A DNA stretch of 59,949 nucleotides from an uncultured Rickettsiales bacterium (GCA_905478165.1 CAJQHK010000017.1:1-59949), one strand, 5' to 3'; shown: positions 36,326 to 47,308, counted from the first letter of the stretch. Numbers and translations: made by a program. Notes: generated by a model not told the origin, from the letters alone.

Positions 36326-37451
36326 AAAAAGATCTCTGTATGTTTATGGTTCAACGGGCTCGATTGGAAAAAATGCTTTAGAAGTTATTCGTCAAAATTT
36401 AGATTTATATTCGGTAGATGCTTTAATTGCTGGTAGTGACCATAAGACATTAATTATTCAGGCCAAGGAATTTCGTCCAAAATATGTTGGCCTTGCTAAT
36501 GAAAAATTTTACGAAGAGTTAAAATCAGAACTTCCCAATTGTCAAATTATTGTAGGAGAGGGTGCGATTAATGATTTAGCAAAAAATAAGTGCGATCTTT
36601 TCCTGTCAGCCATTACTGGTATCAAGGCTTTAATTCCAACAATTAATGCTATTCAATCTGGATCAAACATTGCTATTGCCAATAAGGAGTGCTTAGTTTC
36701 TGCTGGAGAGATTATTATGCAAGAAATTAAGAAAAATAAAGTTGATCTTATTCCTGTAGATTCCGAACATAATGCTATTCATCAAATTTTTGAATATCAA
36801 AATCTAAATTTAATTAACCAAATTACTTTAACTGCCTCTGGTGGACCTTTTTTAAACAAATCCTTAAAAGAATTAAAGAATGTTACTGTCAAGGAGGCTG
36901 TAAATCATCCAAACTGGAAAATGGGGCAAAAAATATCTATTGATTCTGCAACAATGATGAATAAGGGTTTAGAAGTAATTGAGGCTGCTATGATATTTCC
37001 TATTAGAAATGATCAGATAGATGTCATTATTCATCCAGAATCCATTATTCATGGCTTAGTTTCCTACCAAGATGGCGCAACTTTGGCTATGATGAATCCT
37101 CCAGATATGAAGATTCCAATTTCCTATGCTTTAAAAATTAATCAAAGATTGAAAATTAATCATAAGAAATTAGATTTGACAGAGATTTCAAAATTAAACT
37201 TTATTAAGCCAGATTTTAATCGTTTTAGGGCATTAAAATTAGCATTTGAGGTGTTGGAAGAGGGTGGTAATAAATTGCCAATTTTAAATGCGGCGAATGA
37301 AATTGCTGTTGAGAAATTTTTAAAGGGAGAGATTAAATTTGTTGATATAATTGATTTAGTAGAAGAGGTTTTAAATAAAATTTCTTATCAGAAAATCAAC
37401 TCTCTGAATGATGTGTTGTATTTTGATAAGAGGGCTAGGGAGATATGCTAA
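36318..37451 (+). CDS. dxr: 1-deoxy-D-xylulose 5-phosphate reductoisomerase
   Basis: MEP-pathway step 2. NADPH motif YGSTGSIGKNAL near residue 9, NKECLVSAG, the metal and substrate residues in VDSEHNAIHQ, LTASGGPFL and MGQKISIDSATMMNKGLE are all present. The ATG at 36318 overlaps the preceding stop (ATGAATAA) and is preferred over TTG 36303. It closes the yceI-b561-yceI-dxr run. With ispD and ispF it shows a functional MEP pathway, on separate loci. Confidence 0.96.
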   Translation: MNKKRSLYVYGSTGSIGKNALEVIRQNLDLYSVDALIAGSDHKTLIIQAKEFRPKYVGLANEKFYEELKSELPNCQIIVGEGAINDLAKNKCDLFLSAITGIKALIPTINAIQSGSNIAIANKECLVSAGEIIMQEIKKNKVDLIPVDSEHNAIHQIFEYQNLNLINQITLTASGGPFLNKSLKELKNVTVKEAVNHPNWKMGQKISIDSATMMNKGLEVIEAAMIFPIRNDQIDVIIHPESIIHGLVSYQDGATLAMMNPPDMKIPISYALKINQRLKINHKKLDLTEISKLNFIKPDFNRFRALKLAFEVLEEGGNKLPILNAANEIAVEKFLKGEIKFVDIIDLVEEVLNKISYQKINSLNDVLYFDKRAREIC

Positions 37452-37691
37452 TTCACCTGTCTTTCAGATATCACACTTAAAGTACGCAAGTTAAAAAACA
37501 TAATAATATTAAGGAAAATTTTAGGTTTCAGACAATTTCTAAAGATGCTTAGAAAATATGATTATCCCAGATTCTTCAGAGGTTTTATTTTTTACCAATG
37601 TTGGATAAAAATATTTTGATATATTACTTATTTTAAGGTAGATTAGAGTTGTGAAGTTAAAGAATAGAGGCGATATGGATTTTTTTAATGT

Positions 37692-38210
37692 TTACTTAAT
37701 AGATAGTTTTTTTTCACCTTTAAATCCAGCTGCAACCCCGGTTCTGGAGACGCCATCAATTCCTAAGTAAGAAATTTTTGCTATTATACTATCAATTGCT
37801 TCGGCAGTACCAATAATTTCAAAAATTGCGGCATTATTAGTCAAGTCAATTAAGTTTGTGCGGTATTTACTTAGAATTTCAAGAGCTTCGGATCTTTTTT
37901 TGTCATCTCCAATAATTTTTACTAAAGCAATTTCTCTCTCCACATAGCCATACTCTTTGGTTAGTTCAACCGCGTTATGAACGGGAATAATTCTGTTTAA
38001 TAGTTTGCAGATTAGATCAACTGTTTTTTTACTGCCGTAAGTTGTTATGGTAATTCTGGATAATTTTTTGTCTTTAGTGATTGGTGCAACATTTAAGGAT
38101 TCGATATTGTAACCCCTTCCAGAAAATAACTCAACAATACGCGCTAAAGCGCCAAATTCATTATCAACTAAAATTGCAATTACATGTTTTTTGATTTCCT
38201 CCTCTGTCAT
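37692..38210 (-). CDS. ilvH: Acetolactate synthase small (regulatory) subunit
   Basis: ACT-domain regulator of the first common branched-chain step. HVIAILVDNEFGALARIVELFSGRGYNIES covers the ACT domain (split here as HVIAILVDNEFGALARI and LFSGRGYNIESL), and a C-terminal domain with RTGVAAGFKGEK ends the protein. 172 residues. The catalytic subunit (ilvB/ilvI) and ilvC are not adjacent, which is unusual; recN is the neighbour, 12 bases upstream. Confidence 0.94.
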   Translation of the reverse strand: MTEEEIKKHVIAILVDNEFGALARIVELFSGRGYNIESLNVAPITKDKKLSRITITTYGSKKTVDLICKLLNRIIPVHNAVELTKEYGYVEREIALVKIIGDDKKRSEALEILSKYRTNLIDLTNNAAIFEIIGTAEAIDSIIAKISYLGIDGVSRTGVAAGFKGEKKLSIK

Positions 38211-38222
38211 TTTGTAAATTTA

Positions 38223-39899
38223 TTATCCTCTTAATTTTTTTGCTGCCTCAATTGCTTCAATGGTAATTTTTTCACCCGAAAGCATTCTAGCAATTTCAGT
38301 TTCCGACTCTTGACAGCATAAAGTCTCAACCGAAGTTTTACTTTCATGCTCATCATCTTTTTTGGAGATTCTTAAGTGAAAATCGGACTTTGCTGCCACT
38401 TGCGCATGGTGAGTAATGGCAATAATTTGAGAACTTTTACCTAAGTCGCTCATTTTTTGTCCAATTTTTGCAGCAACTAAGCCACCTACTCCAGAATCAA
38501 TTTCGTCAAAAATAATTGTCGGAATTGATTTTACTTCCATTAAAGATTTTTTAATGGCTAGCATAAAGCGTGAAAGTTCGCCACCTGAAGCAATTTGATT
38601 AATTTCACCAAAGTCAGAATTTTTATTTATCTTAGCTAAAAATTTTACTTTATCAATGCCAAATTTATTATATCTGTCAGGAGACAATTCTTCAAAATTT
38701 ACTAAAAATTCAACAGAACTCATCTGTAAATCACTCAGCTCTTCCTCAATTTTTTTGCTAATCTTTTTAGCCGCAATCTTTCTGTTTACTTGTAATCTTT
38801 TAGCAATTTCTAAAAATCCCGACGCTAATTCTTTTTCTTTAATTTCCAACTCTCCTAAATTCTTCTCAAGATTAGTCAGGCTTTGAACAGAAATTTTGAT
38901 TCCTTTTAAATATTCTGGTAATTCGTCACATTTTTTATTTAATTTACGCGCTAAACCTCTAATTAAGAATAATCTTTCTTCAATTTCTTCCAAAGACTCA
39001 CCCTCATTGCTAATAATACTTCCAATTTCTCTAATAACTTCTTTCGCAAAGTCGCTTTTGATAATGGATTCTTCAATATTTTGATCTAGACTTTTTAGCA
39101 ATTCCTTATCTTCAATAAAATTATCTAACATCTGCATTTTTCGAGATAATTTTTGTTGAGCAATAAATAAATTACTATTGGCATTAGTAACCTCTACAGA
39201 CAGATCATTGATTAAATTAGAAATCTTTTCTTTATTGTGTAAGAGATTTTTTTTATCAGATAGAGCTTCCTCTTCTTTTATCTCGATATTGGCATCTTCT
39301 AATTCCGTGATAACATGCTCTAAATATTCCTTTTCTTCCTTGTTTTTTTCTTGCTCTTGATAAATTTTAGCTATTTTCTGCCTTAAGTTCCATAATTTTT
39401 CATAAATTGTAATAATTTTTTGTAATTGATTATCATTCTTTGCATAATTATCAATGATTGCTAGATGAAAATTGCTATTTAAAAGATCGCTCTGGTCATT
39501 TTGACCATGAATTTCGACCAGTAATTTACCAATTTGAGAGAGAAGATTATTGCTAATTGGAATATCATTAGCAAAAGATTTGCTAGAACCATTTTCTTTG
39601 AGAATTCTTTTAAGAGTTAAGTTATTTTGATTTTCATTATCTAATAGCTCGTTTTCTATAAGAAGTTCCTGACAATTTTGATTGTTAGAGATGGAAAAGT
39701 TGGCTACTACCAAGCCTTGCTTTTGATTTTTTTTGAGTAACTTTATGTTAGATCGATATCCAATAGCAAGACCAAGAGCACCAAGAATAATTGATTTTCC
39801 TGATCCAGTCTCTCCCGTTAAAACGCAGAAACCTTTATCAAAATTTATTTCAATTTTATCAATTAAAACAATATTTTGGATAAAAAGGGATTTTAACAT
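38223..39899 (-). CDS. recN: DNA repair protein RecN
   Basis: SMC-like ATPase for double-strand break repair. Walker A GETGSGKS (about 29-36), a long coiled-coil centre (about 155-360), the ABC signature ASGGELSRFMLAI, and Walker B IIFDEIDSGVGG near 460. 558 residues is normal. It sits between atpC (20 bases upstream) and ilvH (12 bases downstream). Confidence 0.97.
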   Translation of the reverse strand: MLKSLFIQNIVLIDKIEINFDKGFCVLTGETGSGKSIILGALGLAIGYRSNIKLLKKNQKQGLVVANFSISNNQNCQELLIENELLDNENQNNLTLKRILKENGSSKSFANDIPISNNLLSQIGKLLVEIHGQNDQSDLLNSNFHLAIIDNYAKNDNQLQKIITIYEKLWNLRQKIAKIYQEQEKNKEEKEYLEHVITELEDANIEIKEEEALSDKKNLLHNKEKISNLINDLSVEVTNANSNLFIAQQKLSRKMQMLDNFIEDKELLKSLDQNIEESIIKSDFAKEVIREIGSIISNEGESLEEIEERLFLIRGLARKLNKKCDELPEYLKGIKISVQSLTNLEKNLGELEIKEKELASGFLEIAKRLQVNRKIAAKKISKKIEEELSDLQMSSVEFLVNFEELSPDRYNKFGIDKVKFLAKINKNSDFGEINQIASGGELSRFMLAIKKSLMEVKSIPTIIFDEIDSGVGGLVAAKIGQKMSDLGKSSQIIAITHHAQVAAKSDFHLRISKKDDEHESKTSVETLCCQESETEIARMLSGEKITIEAIEAAKKLRG

Positions 39900-39919
39900 A
39901 TAGGTTTTTCAGGGATTCC

Positions 39920-40168
39920 TTAATCTATTAGTATCAATAATACCTTTTCTTTCATTTCGACAAATCCAGCTTGACTCTTGAATGTTTTTATAATTTTTTC
40001 AGATTCGTCTAATATTTTAATCTCTCCTTTCTTAAGAGAAGTAATGAGTGACTCGTGATTAGACATAACTCCAATTTCACCAGATAGGGTGGGAATAATT
40101 ACCATATGGCATTTATCTTCAAATAAAATGCCAGATGGTGAAACTATCTTAACTTCTAAATAGTTCAT
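39920..40168 (-). CDS. atpC: ATP synthase epsilon subunit, N-terminal domain only
   Basis: 82 residues covering only the beta-sandwich: LEVKIVSPSGILFED, IIPTLSGEIGVMSNHES and the closing GFVEMKEKVLLIL. The usual C-terminal helical hairpin (about 45-50 residues) that inhibits ATP hydrolysis is missing. The frame ends in a clean stop, with recN starting 20 bases later, so there is no room for a frameshifted remnant. It follows atpD by 2 bases. Confidence 0.92.
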   Translation of the reverse strand: MNYLEVKIVSPSGILFEDKCHMVIIPTLSGEIGVMSNHESLITSLKKGEIKILDESEKIIKTFKSQAGFVEMKEKVLLILID

Positions 40169-40170
40169 AC

Positions 40171-41607
<1,437 letters not shown>

Positions 41608-41687
41608 TCAATTAGCTGTTAATATTCTATACTATTGAAGTATTTTTCAAGTTAAAATATTAAGAACCTTTAAGAAATAAATTATCT

Positions 41688-42545
41688 ATGACTAAATTAA
41701 TTCAAATTGCAGTTATTGGTAACCCAATTTCTCAATCATTATCACCGAAAATGCATAATTTTCTTCTGAAAAAATATGGCATTAGTGGATTCTATATTCC
41801 TTTGAAAATTAAGGAGGAAAATTTTAATCCAATACTCAAGGAGTTATCGGAAATAGGCTTTAAAGGTTTCAATATTACTATTCCATTTAAAGAGAAGGCT
41901 TTAAATTTGTGTAACAAATTAAGTAATTCAGCTAAGGAGATCGGTGCAGTAAATACAATTTTAACTATGGAGGATGGTAGTTTTTTTGGACATAATTCTG
42001 ATGGAATTGGTTTTGTCAAGAATATTCAAAATTCCTATCCAGATTTTAAATTTAAAGATAAGGAAGTTGTTTTAATTGGGGCCGGAGGTGCGGCAAAGGC
42101 AATTTCACATAGTTTGATGATTAAAAATGTTAAAAAAATTACTATTTTTAATCGGAATCTAGAGAAGGCTCAAGATTTAATAAAAAATCTAGTTAAGATT
42201 AATAAAAATATTATTTTGGAAGTAAAGATTTTATCAGAAATTAACAAAAATCTTAAGAATTGTGATTTATTGATTAACTCCACCTCTCTTGGCATGGAAA
42301 ACAATCCTGCATTAGAAATTAATTTAGTAAATCTATCAAAAAATGCCGTAGTTAGTGATATCGTCTATAAACCATTAATTACACCTCTTTTACAACAAGC
42401 CCAGGATTTAAATTTAAAAATTGTTACTGGTATTGGTATGTTAATTTTTCAAGGATTGGTTGGGTTTGAATTGTGGTTTGGAAAGAGAGTTTTTTCTAGG
42501 GAGGATATTAATGAATTGGAGGAGTTATTGTTGAAAAGTCTTTGA
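41688..42545 (+). CDS. aroE: Shikimate dehydrogenase
   Basis: NADPH reduction of 3-dehydroshikimate. Substrate-site NPISQSLSPKMHNF (12-25), catalytic Lys in NITIPFKEKA, GAVNTI, the Rossmann GAGGAAKAI and STSLGM are present. 285 residues. It is transcribed alone, divergent from atpD. With pabB at 57.4 kb it implies a working chorismate/folate route. Confidence 0.96.
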   Translation: MTKLIQIAVIGNPISQSLSPKMHNFLLKKYGISGFYIPLKIKEENFNPILKELSEIGFKGFNITIPFKEKALNLCNKLSNSAKEIGAVNTILTMEDGSFFGHNSDGIGFVKNIQNSYPDFKFKDKEVVLIGAGGAAKAISHSLMIKNVKKITIFNRNLEKAQDLIKNLVKINKNIILEVKILSEINKNLKNCDLLINSTSLGMENNPALEINLVNLSKNAVVSDIVYKPLITPLLQQAQDLNLKIVTGIGMLIFQGLVGFELWFGKRVFSREDINELEELLLKSL

Positions 42546-42881
42546 GGGTGTTATTTTTTACGGACCCTTGGGGGTAGTCATATTTTTAGAAAAAATAGAT
42601 CAAAAAAGATGAATCTAGGTCATGTTATGTAAAAACTTATCTATAATACTGAAGTAAGTAACAGCATGATCTAAATTCTAATTACCAACAATACTTGCAC
42701 CTTATTAATTAAGGCAGTCGTTTTCTAGCGACCTTAACCTTAAAATATTTTTATATATAACATATTGTAAGTGGTATTGTGGGTGGGAATTGTTGTCATC
42801 AGTGGATTTTTAAAAGTTCCTATATATGGAGTTTAGATGGTATAAACTCTAGGTTCTAAAAATTAAAATATTAAATAATCT
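42546..42881. other. Intergenic region between convergent aroE and the nrdB unit
   Basis: 336 bases without a gene. Hairpins include ACCC/GGGT near 42564-42574 with a T-rich tail, TTAAGG..GTCG/GCGACCTTAA at about 42709-42737, and GAGTTTA/TAAACTC (42829-42835/42843-42849) just before the end of the small membrane gene. GGGTGGGAATTGTTGTCATC (42781-42800) resembles the right half-site of the dispersed palindromic repeat. Convergent terminators are the likely main role. Confidence 0.45.
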
Positions 42882-43100
42882 TTATATTATTTTAAATATT
42901 AATCCAAATAAATTATTTGTAACTATTTTTAGTTCAGAAAATAAATTATCAACCGCTTTTCCAGCATTTGATTCTGGATTAATATTTGTAATAGACAGTA
43001 TGTCTTCAATTGAAAAAAATCCAAATAAGAAAGATAGAAAAAATAATGCAGTTAAAAATATTGCTAATTGAAAAGTAATTTTAAGAGAAGCATTAACCAT
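42882..43100 (-). CDS. Small single-pass membrane protein (72 aa)
   Basis: I do not recognise this protein. One strong hydrophobic helix (about 9-30, FQLAIFLTALFFLSFLFGFF) is followed by a 40-residue soluble part with a second, amphipathic segment at the end. It starts 12 bases after nrdB on the same strand and is probably cotranscribed. No lipobox. Small size and hydrophobicity leave some doubt, but the spacing and ordinary codon use favour a real gene. Confidence 0.55.
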   Translation of the reverse strand: MVNASLKITFQLAIFLTALFFLSFLFGFFSIEDILSITNINPESNAGKAVDNLFSELKIVTNNLFGLIFKII

Positions 43101-43112
43101 TTAATTGTTTAG

Positions 43113-44111
43113 TTAAATTATATCTAGTTTTTTTACTTTGTTCTCATCTATTTCAGAGAACACATCTTCCCAAGTACCTGTTGTTGAGGCTTTAGAATAT
43201 TCAGTAACTCTATTTTCAAAGAAGTTAGTATGCTCAACACCATTAAGAATTTCATCTAACCAAGGAAGAGGGTTGTCATCGATCATGTAGATCTCTTTTA
43301 AACCTAATTGTGAAAGCCTTCTATCCGCGATATATCTAATATATCTCTTAATCTCGCGCGCGGTTAATCCTTCAATATTACCCATTTCAAAACATAAATC
43401 AATAAAGGCGTCTTCATAATGAACAATGGTAGCGCATGCCTCATAAAGATTACCTCTTAATTCCTCATTCCAAACTTCTGGATTTTCCTTTACGAAAGTA
43501 TGAAATAATTTAATAATAGATTCGGTATGAAGCGACTCGTCTCTTACTGACCAAGTGACAATTTGACCCATTCCTTTCATTTTGCCAAACCTTTGAAAGC
43601 TAAGTAAAATAGCAAAAGATGCAAATAATTGCAGACCCTCAGTAAAACCTCCAAATACTGCTAATGTTGTGGCGATATCTTGATTAGTGCTGACGCCAAA
43701 TCTTTGCATATAATCATACTTGTCCTTCATTTCTTTATACTTCATAAAAGCAGAATACTCAGTTTCTGGCATACCAATAGTATCTAATAGATGAGAATAG
43801 GCAGCGATATGAACAGTTTCCATATTTGAAAAGGAGGCAAGCATCATCTGAACTTCAGTTGGCTGAAAAACCTGACTATAATGTTTCATGTAGCAATTAT
43901 TTACCTCAATATCAGCTTGGGTAAAAAATCTAAAAATTTGAGTAAGAATATTTTTTTCAGAAATAGTTAAATTATGTTTCCAATCACGGACATCGTCAGC
44001 CAAAGGAACTTCTTCAGGAAGCCAATGAATTTGCTGCTGCTTTAGCCAAGCATCGTAAGCCCAAGGATATTTAAAAGGTTTGTAAACAGGAGGTGAGTCT
44101 AGTAATGACAT
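43113..44111 (-). CDS. nrdB: Class I ribonucleotide reductase beta subunit
   Basis: Diiron/tyrosyl-radical subunit making dNTPs. All metal ligands can be placed by spacing with E. coli NrdB: D67, E98, H101, E158, E192 and H195; the radical Tyr is Y105 (METVHIAAYSH). 332 residues. nrdA is not adjacent. The start is ATG 44111, and the 186 bases between it and tolQ contain a strong hairpin. Confidence 0.97.
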   Translation of the reverse strand: MSLLDSPPVYKPFKYPWAYDAWLKQQQIHWLPEEVPLADDVRDWKHNLTISEKNILTQIFRFFTQADIEVNNCYMKHYSQVFQPTEVQMMLASFSNMETVHIAAYSHLLDTIGMPETEYSAFMKYKEMKDKYDYMQRFGVSTNQDIATTLAVFGGFTEGLQLFASFAILLSFQRFGKMKGMGQIVTWSVRDESLHTESIIKLFHTFVKENPEVWNEELRGNLYEACATIVHYEDAFIDLCFEMGNIEGLTAREIKRYIRYIADRRLSQLGLKEIYMIDDNPLPWLDEILNGVEHTNFFENRVTEYSKASTTGTWEDVFSEIDENKVKKLDII

Positions 44112-44189
44112 ATAAAATATTTTTTTAACCCCGCTATAGGCAGGAATTACTGTTATTAAATAAAACTAATTTATCCAAATTATCTTATT

Positions 44190-44229
44190 AAGAACTATGT
44201 AAAAAAGTAGTTATTTTTACTTAGTTCTT
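44190..44229 (-). terminator. Hairpin with repeat half-sites between tolQ and nrdB
   Basis: AAGAACTATGTAAAAA (44190-44205) pairs with TTTTTACTTAGTTCTT (44214-44229), 16 bp with one mismatch and an 8-nt loop. On the minus strand it is flanked by AACAATTCCTACCTTTAAG before it and AGTAATTCCTGCCTATAG after it, both resembling the half-site ATACCAATTCC..CTTTAAAAT. It may terminate the tolQ transcript. Confidence 0.55.
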
Positions 44230-44297
44230 AAAGGTAGGAATTGTTATTGTTGGATATTTAATTTTATAAACTATGTAAATAATATTCAACTGAATTT

Positions 44298-44993
44298 CTA
44301 TTCTATTTTGCGAATAATTTTATTAAGAATGGAGATGGAAAAGTTATCTATTTGTATAGAAAAATGATCAATTCTTTTGTTTAGAATATTAAAGAATATT
44401 ACAGCTGGAATTGCAACGAACAGTCCCATAGCCGTAGCAAATAAAGCTTCAGCAATTCCTGGAGCAACAATTGCTAGACTAGTATTACCGGAATCTGCAA
44501 TATTTTGAAAACTATTCATAATTCCCCATACCGTACCAAAAAGACCTATGAAGGGAGCGTTAGAGCCTATTATAGCTAAGATATTTGTTCCATATTCTAA
44601 GTTTTTAACAATATTATTTTCAACTATTTCTATGGCGCCCTTAATTCGGTTTGTAATGGATTCCAGCTTATTGTCAGCATGTTCCGTGTCTTTGGATTTG
44701 CTCAGTTGCCACTCTTTTATGCTGGCAATAATTATTCTAGATAGAGGATTTTTATTATTTCCCTGGGCAAGGGTTAATATGTCGCTCAATGAGTTTTTAG
44801 ATTCAAATAGCAGAATAAATTTCCACATTAATATTTTTAAAATAGAAAATTTTATTAATTTAAAAAATATTATAGACCAAGAGACAAGAGACATTAACAA
44901 TAATAATGCCATAACTGACTTTACTATTATATCAGCATCAGAGATTAACTCAATAATTTGTGAATTATTTTCAAATATCATTGATTTATACAT
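44298..44993 (-). CDS. tolQ: TolQ/ExbB/MotA-family proton channel protein
   Basis: Inner-membrane energiser working with a TolR/ExbD partner. Three transmembrane segments: about 22-46, then after a cytoplasmic loop GTNILAIIGSNAPFIGLFGTVWG, and AEALFATAMGLFVAIPAVIFF; these last two carry the family's conserved Gly/Pro/Thr pattern. The start could be ATG 44993 or ATG 44981; the latter overlaps the upstream stop as ATGA and suggests coupling to the Cys-rich gene. tolR lies 17 kb away and tolA, tolB and pal are not seen. Confidence 0.88.
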   Translation of the reverse strand: MYKSMIFENNSQIIELISDADIIVKSVMALLLLMSLVSWSIIFFKLIKFSILKILMWKFILLFESKNSLSDILTLAQGNNKNPLSRIIIASIKEWQLSKSKDTEHADNKLESITNRIKGAIEIVENNIVKNLEYGTNILAIIGSNAPFIGLFGTVWGIMNSFQNIADSGNTSLAIVAPGIAEALFATAMGLFVAIPAVIFFNILNKRIDHFSIQIDNFSISILNKIIRKIE

Positions 44994-45544
44994 TTTGTTT
45001 TATCCCAGCATTTTCCGGGGCCGCAATCGCATGATCTGGTAATTACTTGCGCGCAAACTGAGCTTCGCGTTACATTACAATTGTCGGCGCAACCATTTCT
45101 AAAATCTACCATTTTTCCTCCGTAATTTTCGCATTGATTAGCTACTTCCCCCTTTATCTTAACAGACAGATTATCTATAAAATTATAAAACTTATTATTC
45201 TCTTCGGGTTTAGTTGCTTTTAGTTTCTTTGTTGTAGTAATTTCCGTTTTATATGTTTTATATTCCTTGTTTTTAAGATTTTTAATTTCGATACATTCGT
45301 TATTTTGCCAACACTTACCCTCTCCGCAATCGCAATTATATTCTAAAATTTGATAACAAGGGGTGTTTTTATCAATTTTTTTACTACAATTATCGTAACA
45401 AGTATGGTTAAATATTCTCCATATTCCGCTTGATTCAGTGCAAAGGTTTTTGTTTCCTGTAGCAGATATTGAGTCGAGCGAGAATATAATAAGTATATAA
45501 AAAAATAATGAACTTAGGTTTATAGCAGCTTTTAACTTTAACAT
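44978..45544 (-). CDS. Secreted cysteine-rich protein with internal duplication
   Basis: From ATG 45544 there is a signal peptide (MLKLKAAINLSSLFFYILI...SISA). The mature protein holds two copies of one module, each with eight cysteines: C..SGIWRIFNHTCYDNC...C...CDCGEGKCW..EC and C..GG...FRNGCADNC...C...CDCGPGKCW..KC. A Lys/Thr-rich linker of about 60 residues separates them. The 16 cysteines should form disulfides in the periplasm or outside. I do not know its function. The longer reading from 45619 crosses a repeat half-site and would precede the signal peptide, so it is rejected. Its stop overlaps a tolQ start. Confidence 0.8.
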   Translation of the reverse strand: MLKLKAAINLSSLFFYILIIFSLDSISATGNKNLCTESSGIWRIFNHTCYDNCSKKIDKNTPCYQILEYNCDCGEGKCWQNNECIEIKNLKNKEYKTYKTEITTTKKLKATKPEENNKFYNFIDNLSVKIKGEVANQCENYGGKMVDFRNGCADNCNVTRSSVCAQVITRSCDCGPGKCWDKTKCINQ

Positions 45545-45593
45545 TACACTTGTTAGGTAAATTTTTTTACTAAAATTAACCTGTCTAAATATG

Positions 45594-45619
45594 ATGTTAA
45601 GGATGGGAGTCGGTATCAT
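45594..45619 (-). repeat. Half-site of the dispersed palindromic repeat
   Basis: Read on the minus strand, ATACCGACTCCCATCCTTAA matches the left arm ATACCAATTCCCATCTTTAA of the 57364 palindrome at 17 of 20 positions. It lies directly after leuB and before the signal-peptide start of the Cys-rich gene. Confidence 0.5.
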
Positions 45620-46720
45620 TTAAATATTATCTTTTATTGACCTAAGAATCTGCTCCCCCATTTGGGTAGTTGATATTATTTTTTCACCATTTTTTGCAAT
45701 ATCTTTAGTCCTATAATTTTGATTGAGGGTGTCCTTTATGGCGTGGTCAATTAAATCAGCTTCTTTTTGATAATCAAATGAGTAGCGAAGCATCATCGAT
45801 AGACTTGAGATTGTTGCAATTGGGTTGGCAATATTTTGTCCCGCTATATCTGGGGCCGATCCATGAACTGGTTCGTAAAGGGCGTATTGTTTGTTACCTC
45901 TTTTTTCTCCAAGAGAGGCGGAAGGTAACATGCCAAGAGATCCGGTAAGCATTGATGCGGTATCCGAAATAATATCACCAAACATATTGGTTGTAACGAT
46001 TACGTCAAATTGTTTTGGATACCGGACCAACTGCATAGATGCATTGTCTACATACATATGAGTTAGCTCAATGTCAGTATAATTTTTGGCAGTTTGTGTC
46101 ACTTGCTCTCTCCACATTTCAGTTGACTCTAAAACATTAGCTTTGTCAATTGAACAAAGTTTTTTATTTCTTTTCTGAGCCAAATCTAACGCTACTTTAG
46201 CAATTCTATCAACTTCTTTTGAGTTATATTTTAGCGTATTAAATCCGGTTTTTGTTCCATCACTTTCTGTAATCACACCCCTAGGTTCTCCAAAGTAAAT
46301 ACCACCAGTCAATTCTCTGACGATCATAATATCTAAGCCAGAAACAATCTCGGATTTTAAAGATGAACTGTCAATTAGGGCGTCAAAAACAATCGCTGGA
46401 CGTAAATTGGCGAATAATTTTAGTTCTTTTCTGATTCCAAGAAGACCTCTTTCTGGCCTAACATTATAAGGTAACTCTTCCCATTTTGGACCGCCAACTG
46501 CACCAAGTAATATTGCGTCAGACCTTTTTGCTTTCTCTAAGGTTTCGTCTGGAAACGGCGTTCCTGTTTTATCGTAAGCGATGCCACCAAGTAAAGCGTA
46601 ATCTATGTTAAATTGTTTATTCGTATTTTCCGATAAGAAATCTAAGATTTTTTTGGCTTCAGCGACAACTTCTGGACCTATGCCGTCACCTTCTATAAGT
46701 AATATATTCTTTCTAGTCAT
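45620..46720 (-). CDS. leuB: 3-isopropylmalate dehydrogenase
   Basis: Oxidative decarboxylation in leucine synthesis; the same enzyme can act on beta-methylmalate in the citramalate route. [15 protein letters not shown] (8-22), [10 protein letters not shown], the substrate loop [13 protein letters not shown], the metal site [14 protein letters not shown], and [18 protein letters not shown] are standard. 366 residues. Not linked to leuC or leuD; 90 bases separate it from rppH. Confidence 0.97.
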   Translation of the reverse strand: MTRKNILLIEGDGIGPEVVAEAKKILDFLSENTNKQFNIDYALLGGIAYDKTGTPFPDETLEKAKRSDAILLGAVGGPKWEELPYNVRPERGLLGIRKELKLFANLRPAIVFDALIDSSSLKSEIVSGLDIMIVRELTGGIYFGEPRGVITESDGTKTGFNTLKYNSKEVDRIAKVALDLAQKRNKKLCSIDKANVLESTEMWREQVTQTAKNYTDIELTHMYVDNASMQLVRYPKQFDVIVTTNMFGDIISDTASMLTGSLGMLPSASLGEKRGNKQYALYEPVHGSAPDIAGQNIANPIATISSLSMMLRYSFDYQKEADLIDHAIKDTLNQNYRTKDIAKNGEKIISTTQMGEQILRSIKDNI

Positions 46721-46810
46721 TTAGTTTTAATTAATTTTTTAAAAATCTCTAAGAAAATTTATGTACTGATGTAAATTTTTTAAAAGACAGTATTTAGATT
46801 ATCACTTGCC

Positions 46811-47308
46811 TTACTCAGACATCTCCTCAATACATTTTGCAAATTCTTTTATCAAATCCTGATATAAATTCTTTTTAAAATCAATTACTAAATTAGGTAT
46901 TTCCATTATATCTTGTTGCCATTTCCATTCTGAGAATTCTGGCTTATATTGATCTAGGTCAATAGAATTGTCGGTACCAGTAAATTCAACGAGATACCAT
47001 CTTTGCTTTTGACCTATATATCTACCTTTCCAGACCTTCTCTATCATTTTTATTGGCACATTGTAGTAGAAGTAATTTTTGGATATGTTTAATATTTTTA
47101 CATCTGTTTTATTAATTCCCGTCTCCTCTTCTAGTTCACGATACATAGCACTTTTCTCGGACTCTCCTGAATCTACACCTCCTTGTGGCATTTGCCAATA
47201 TTCACTTACAATACTTGATATTCTTTTGGCGATAAATATTTCTTTATTTTTATTCACTATCATAATACCAACGCATGGGCGGTATAAGTGGTCTATGCTT
47301 TTATCCAT
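46811..47308 (-). CDS. rppH: RNA pyrophosphohydrolase
   Basis: Nudix hydrolase that removes pyrophosphate from mRNA 5' ends. YRPCVGIMIVNKNKEIFIAK and WQMPQGGVDSGE start the domain; the Nudix box is GGVDSGESEKSAMYRELEEE with the closing ETGI. 165 residues. It begins 16 nt inside coaBC, so translation is probably coupled. Closely related diadenosine-polyphosphate hydrolases use the same fold. Confidence 0.93.
   Translation of the reverse strand: MDKSIDHLYRPCVGIMIVNKNKEIFIAKRISSIVSEYWQMPQGGVDSGESEKSAMYRELEEETGINKTDVKILNISKNYFYYNVPIKMIEKVWKGRYIGQKQRWYLVEFTGTDNSIDLDQYKPEFSEWKWQQDIMEIPNLVIDFKKNLYQDLIKEFAKCIEEMSE

Noticed and set aside
45545-45619. N-terminal extension of the Cys-rich protein from a start at 45619
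   Set aside because: It precedes a clear signal peptide and is encoded by a repeat half-site, so the ATG at 45544 is preferred.
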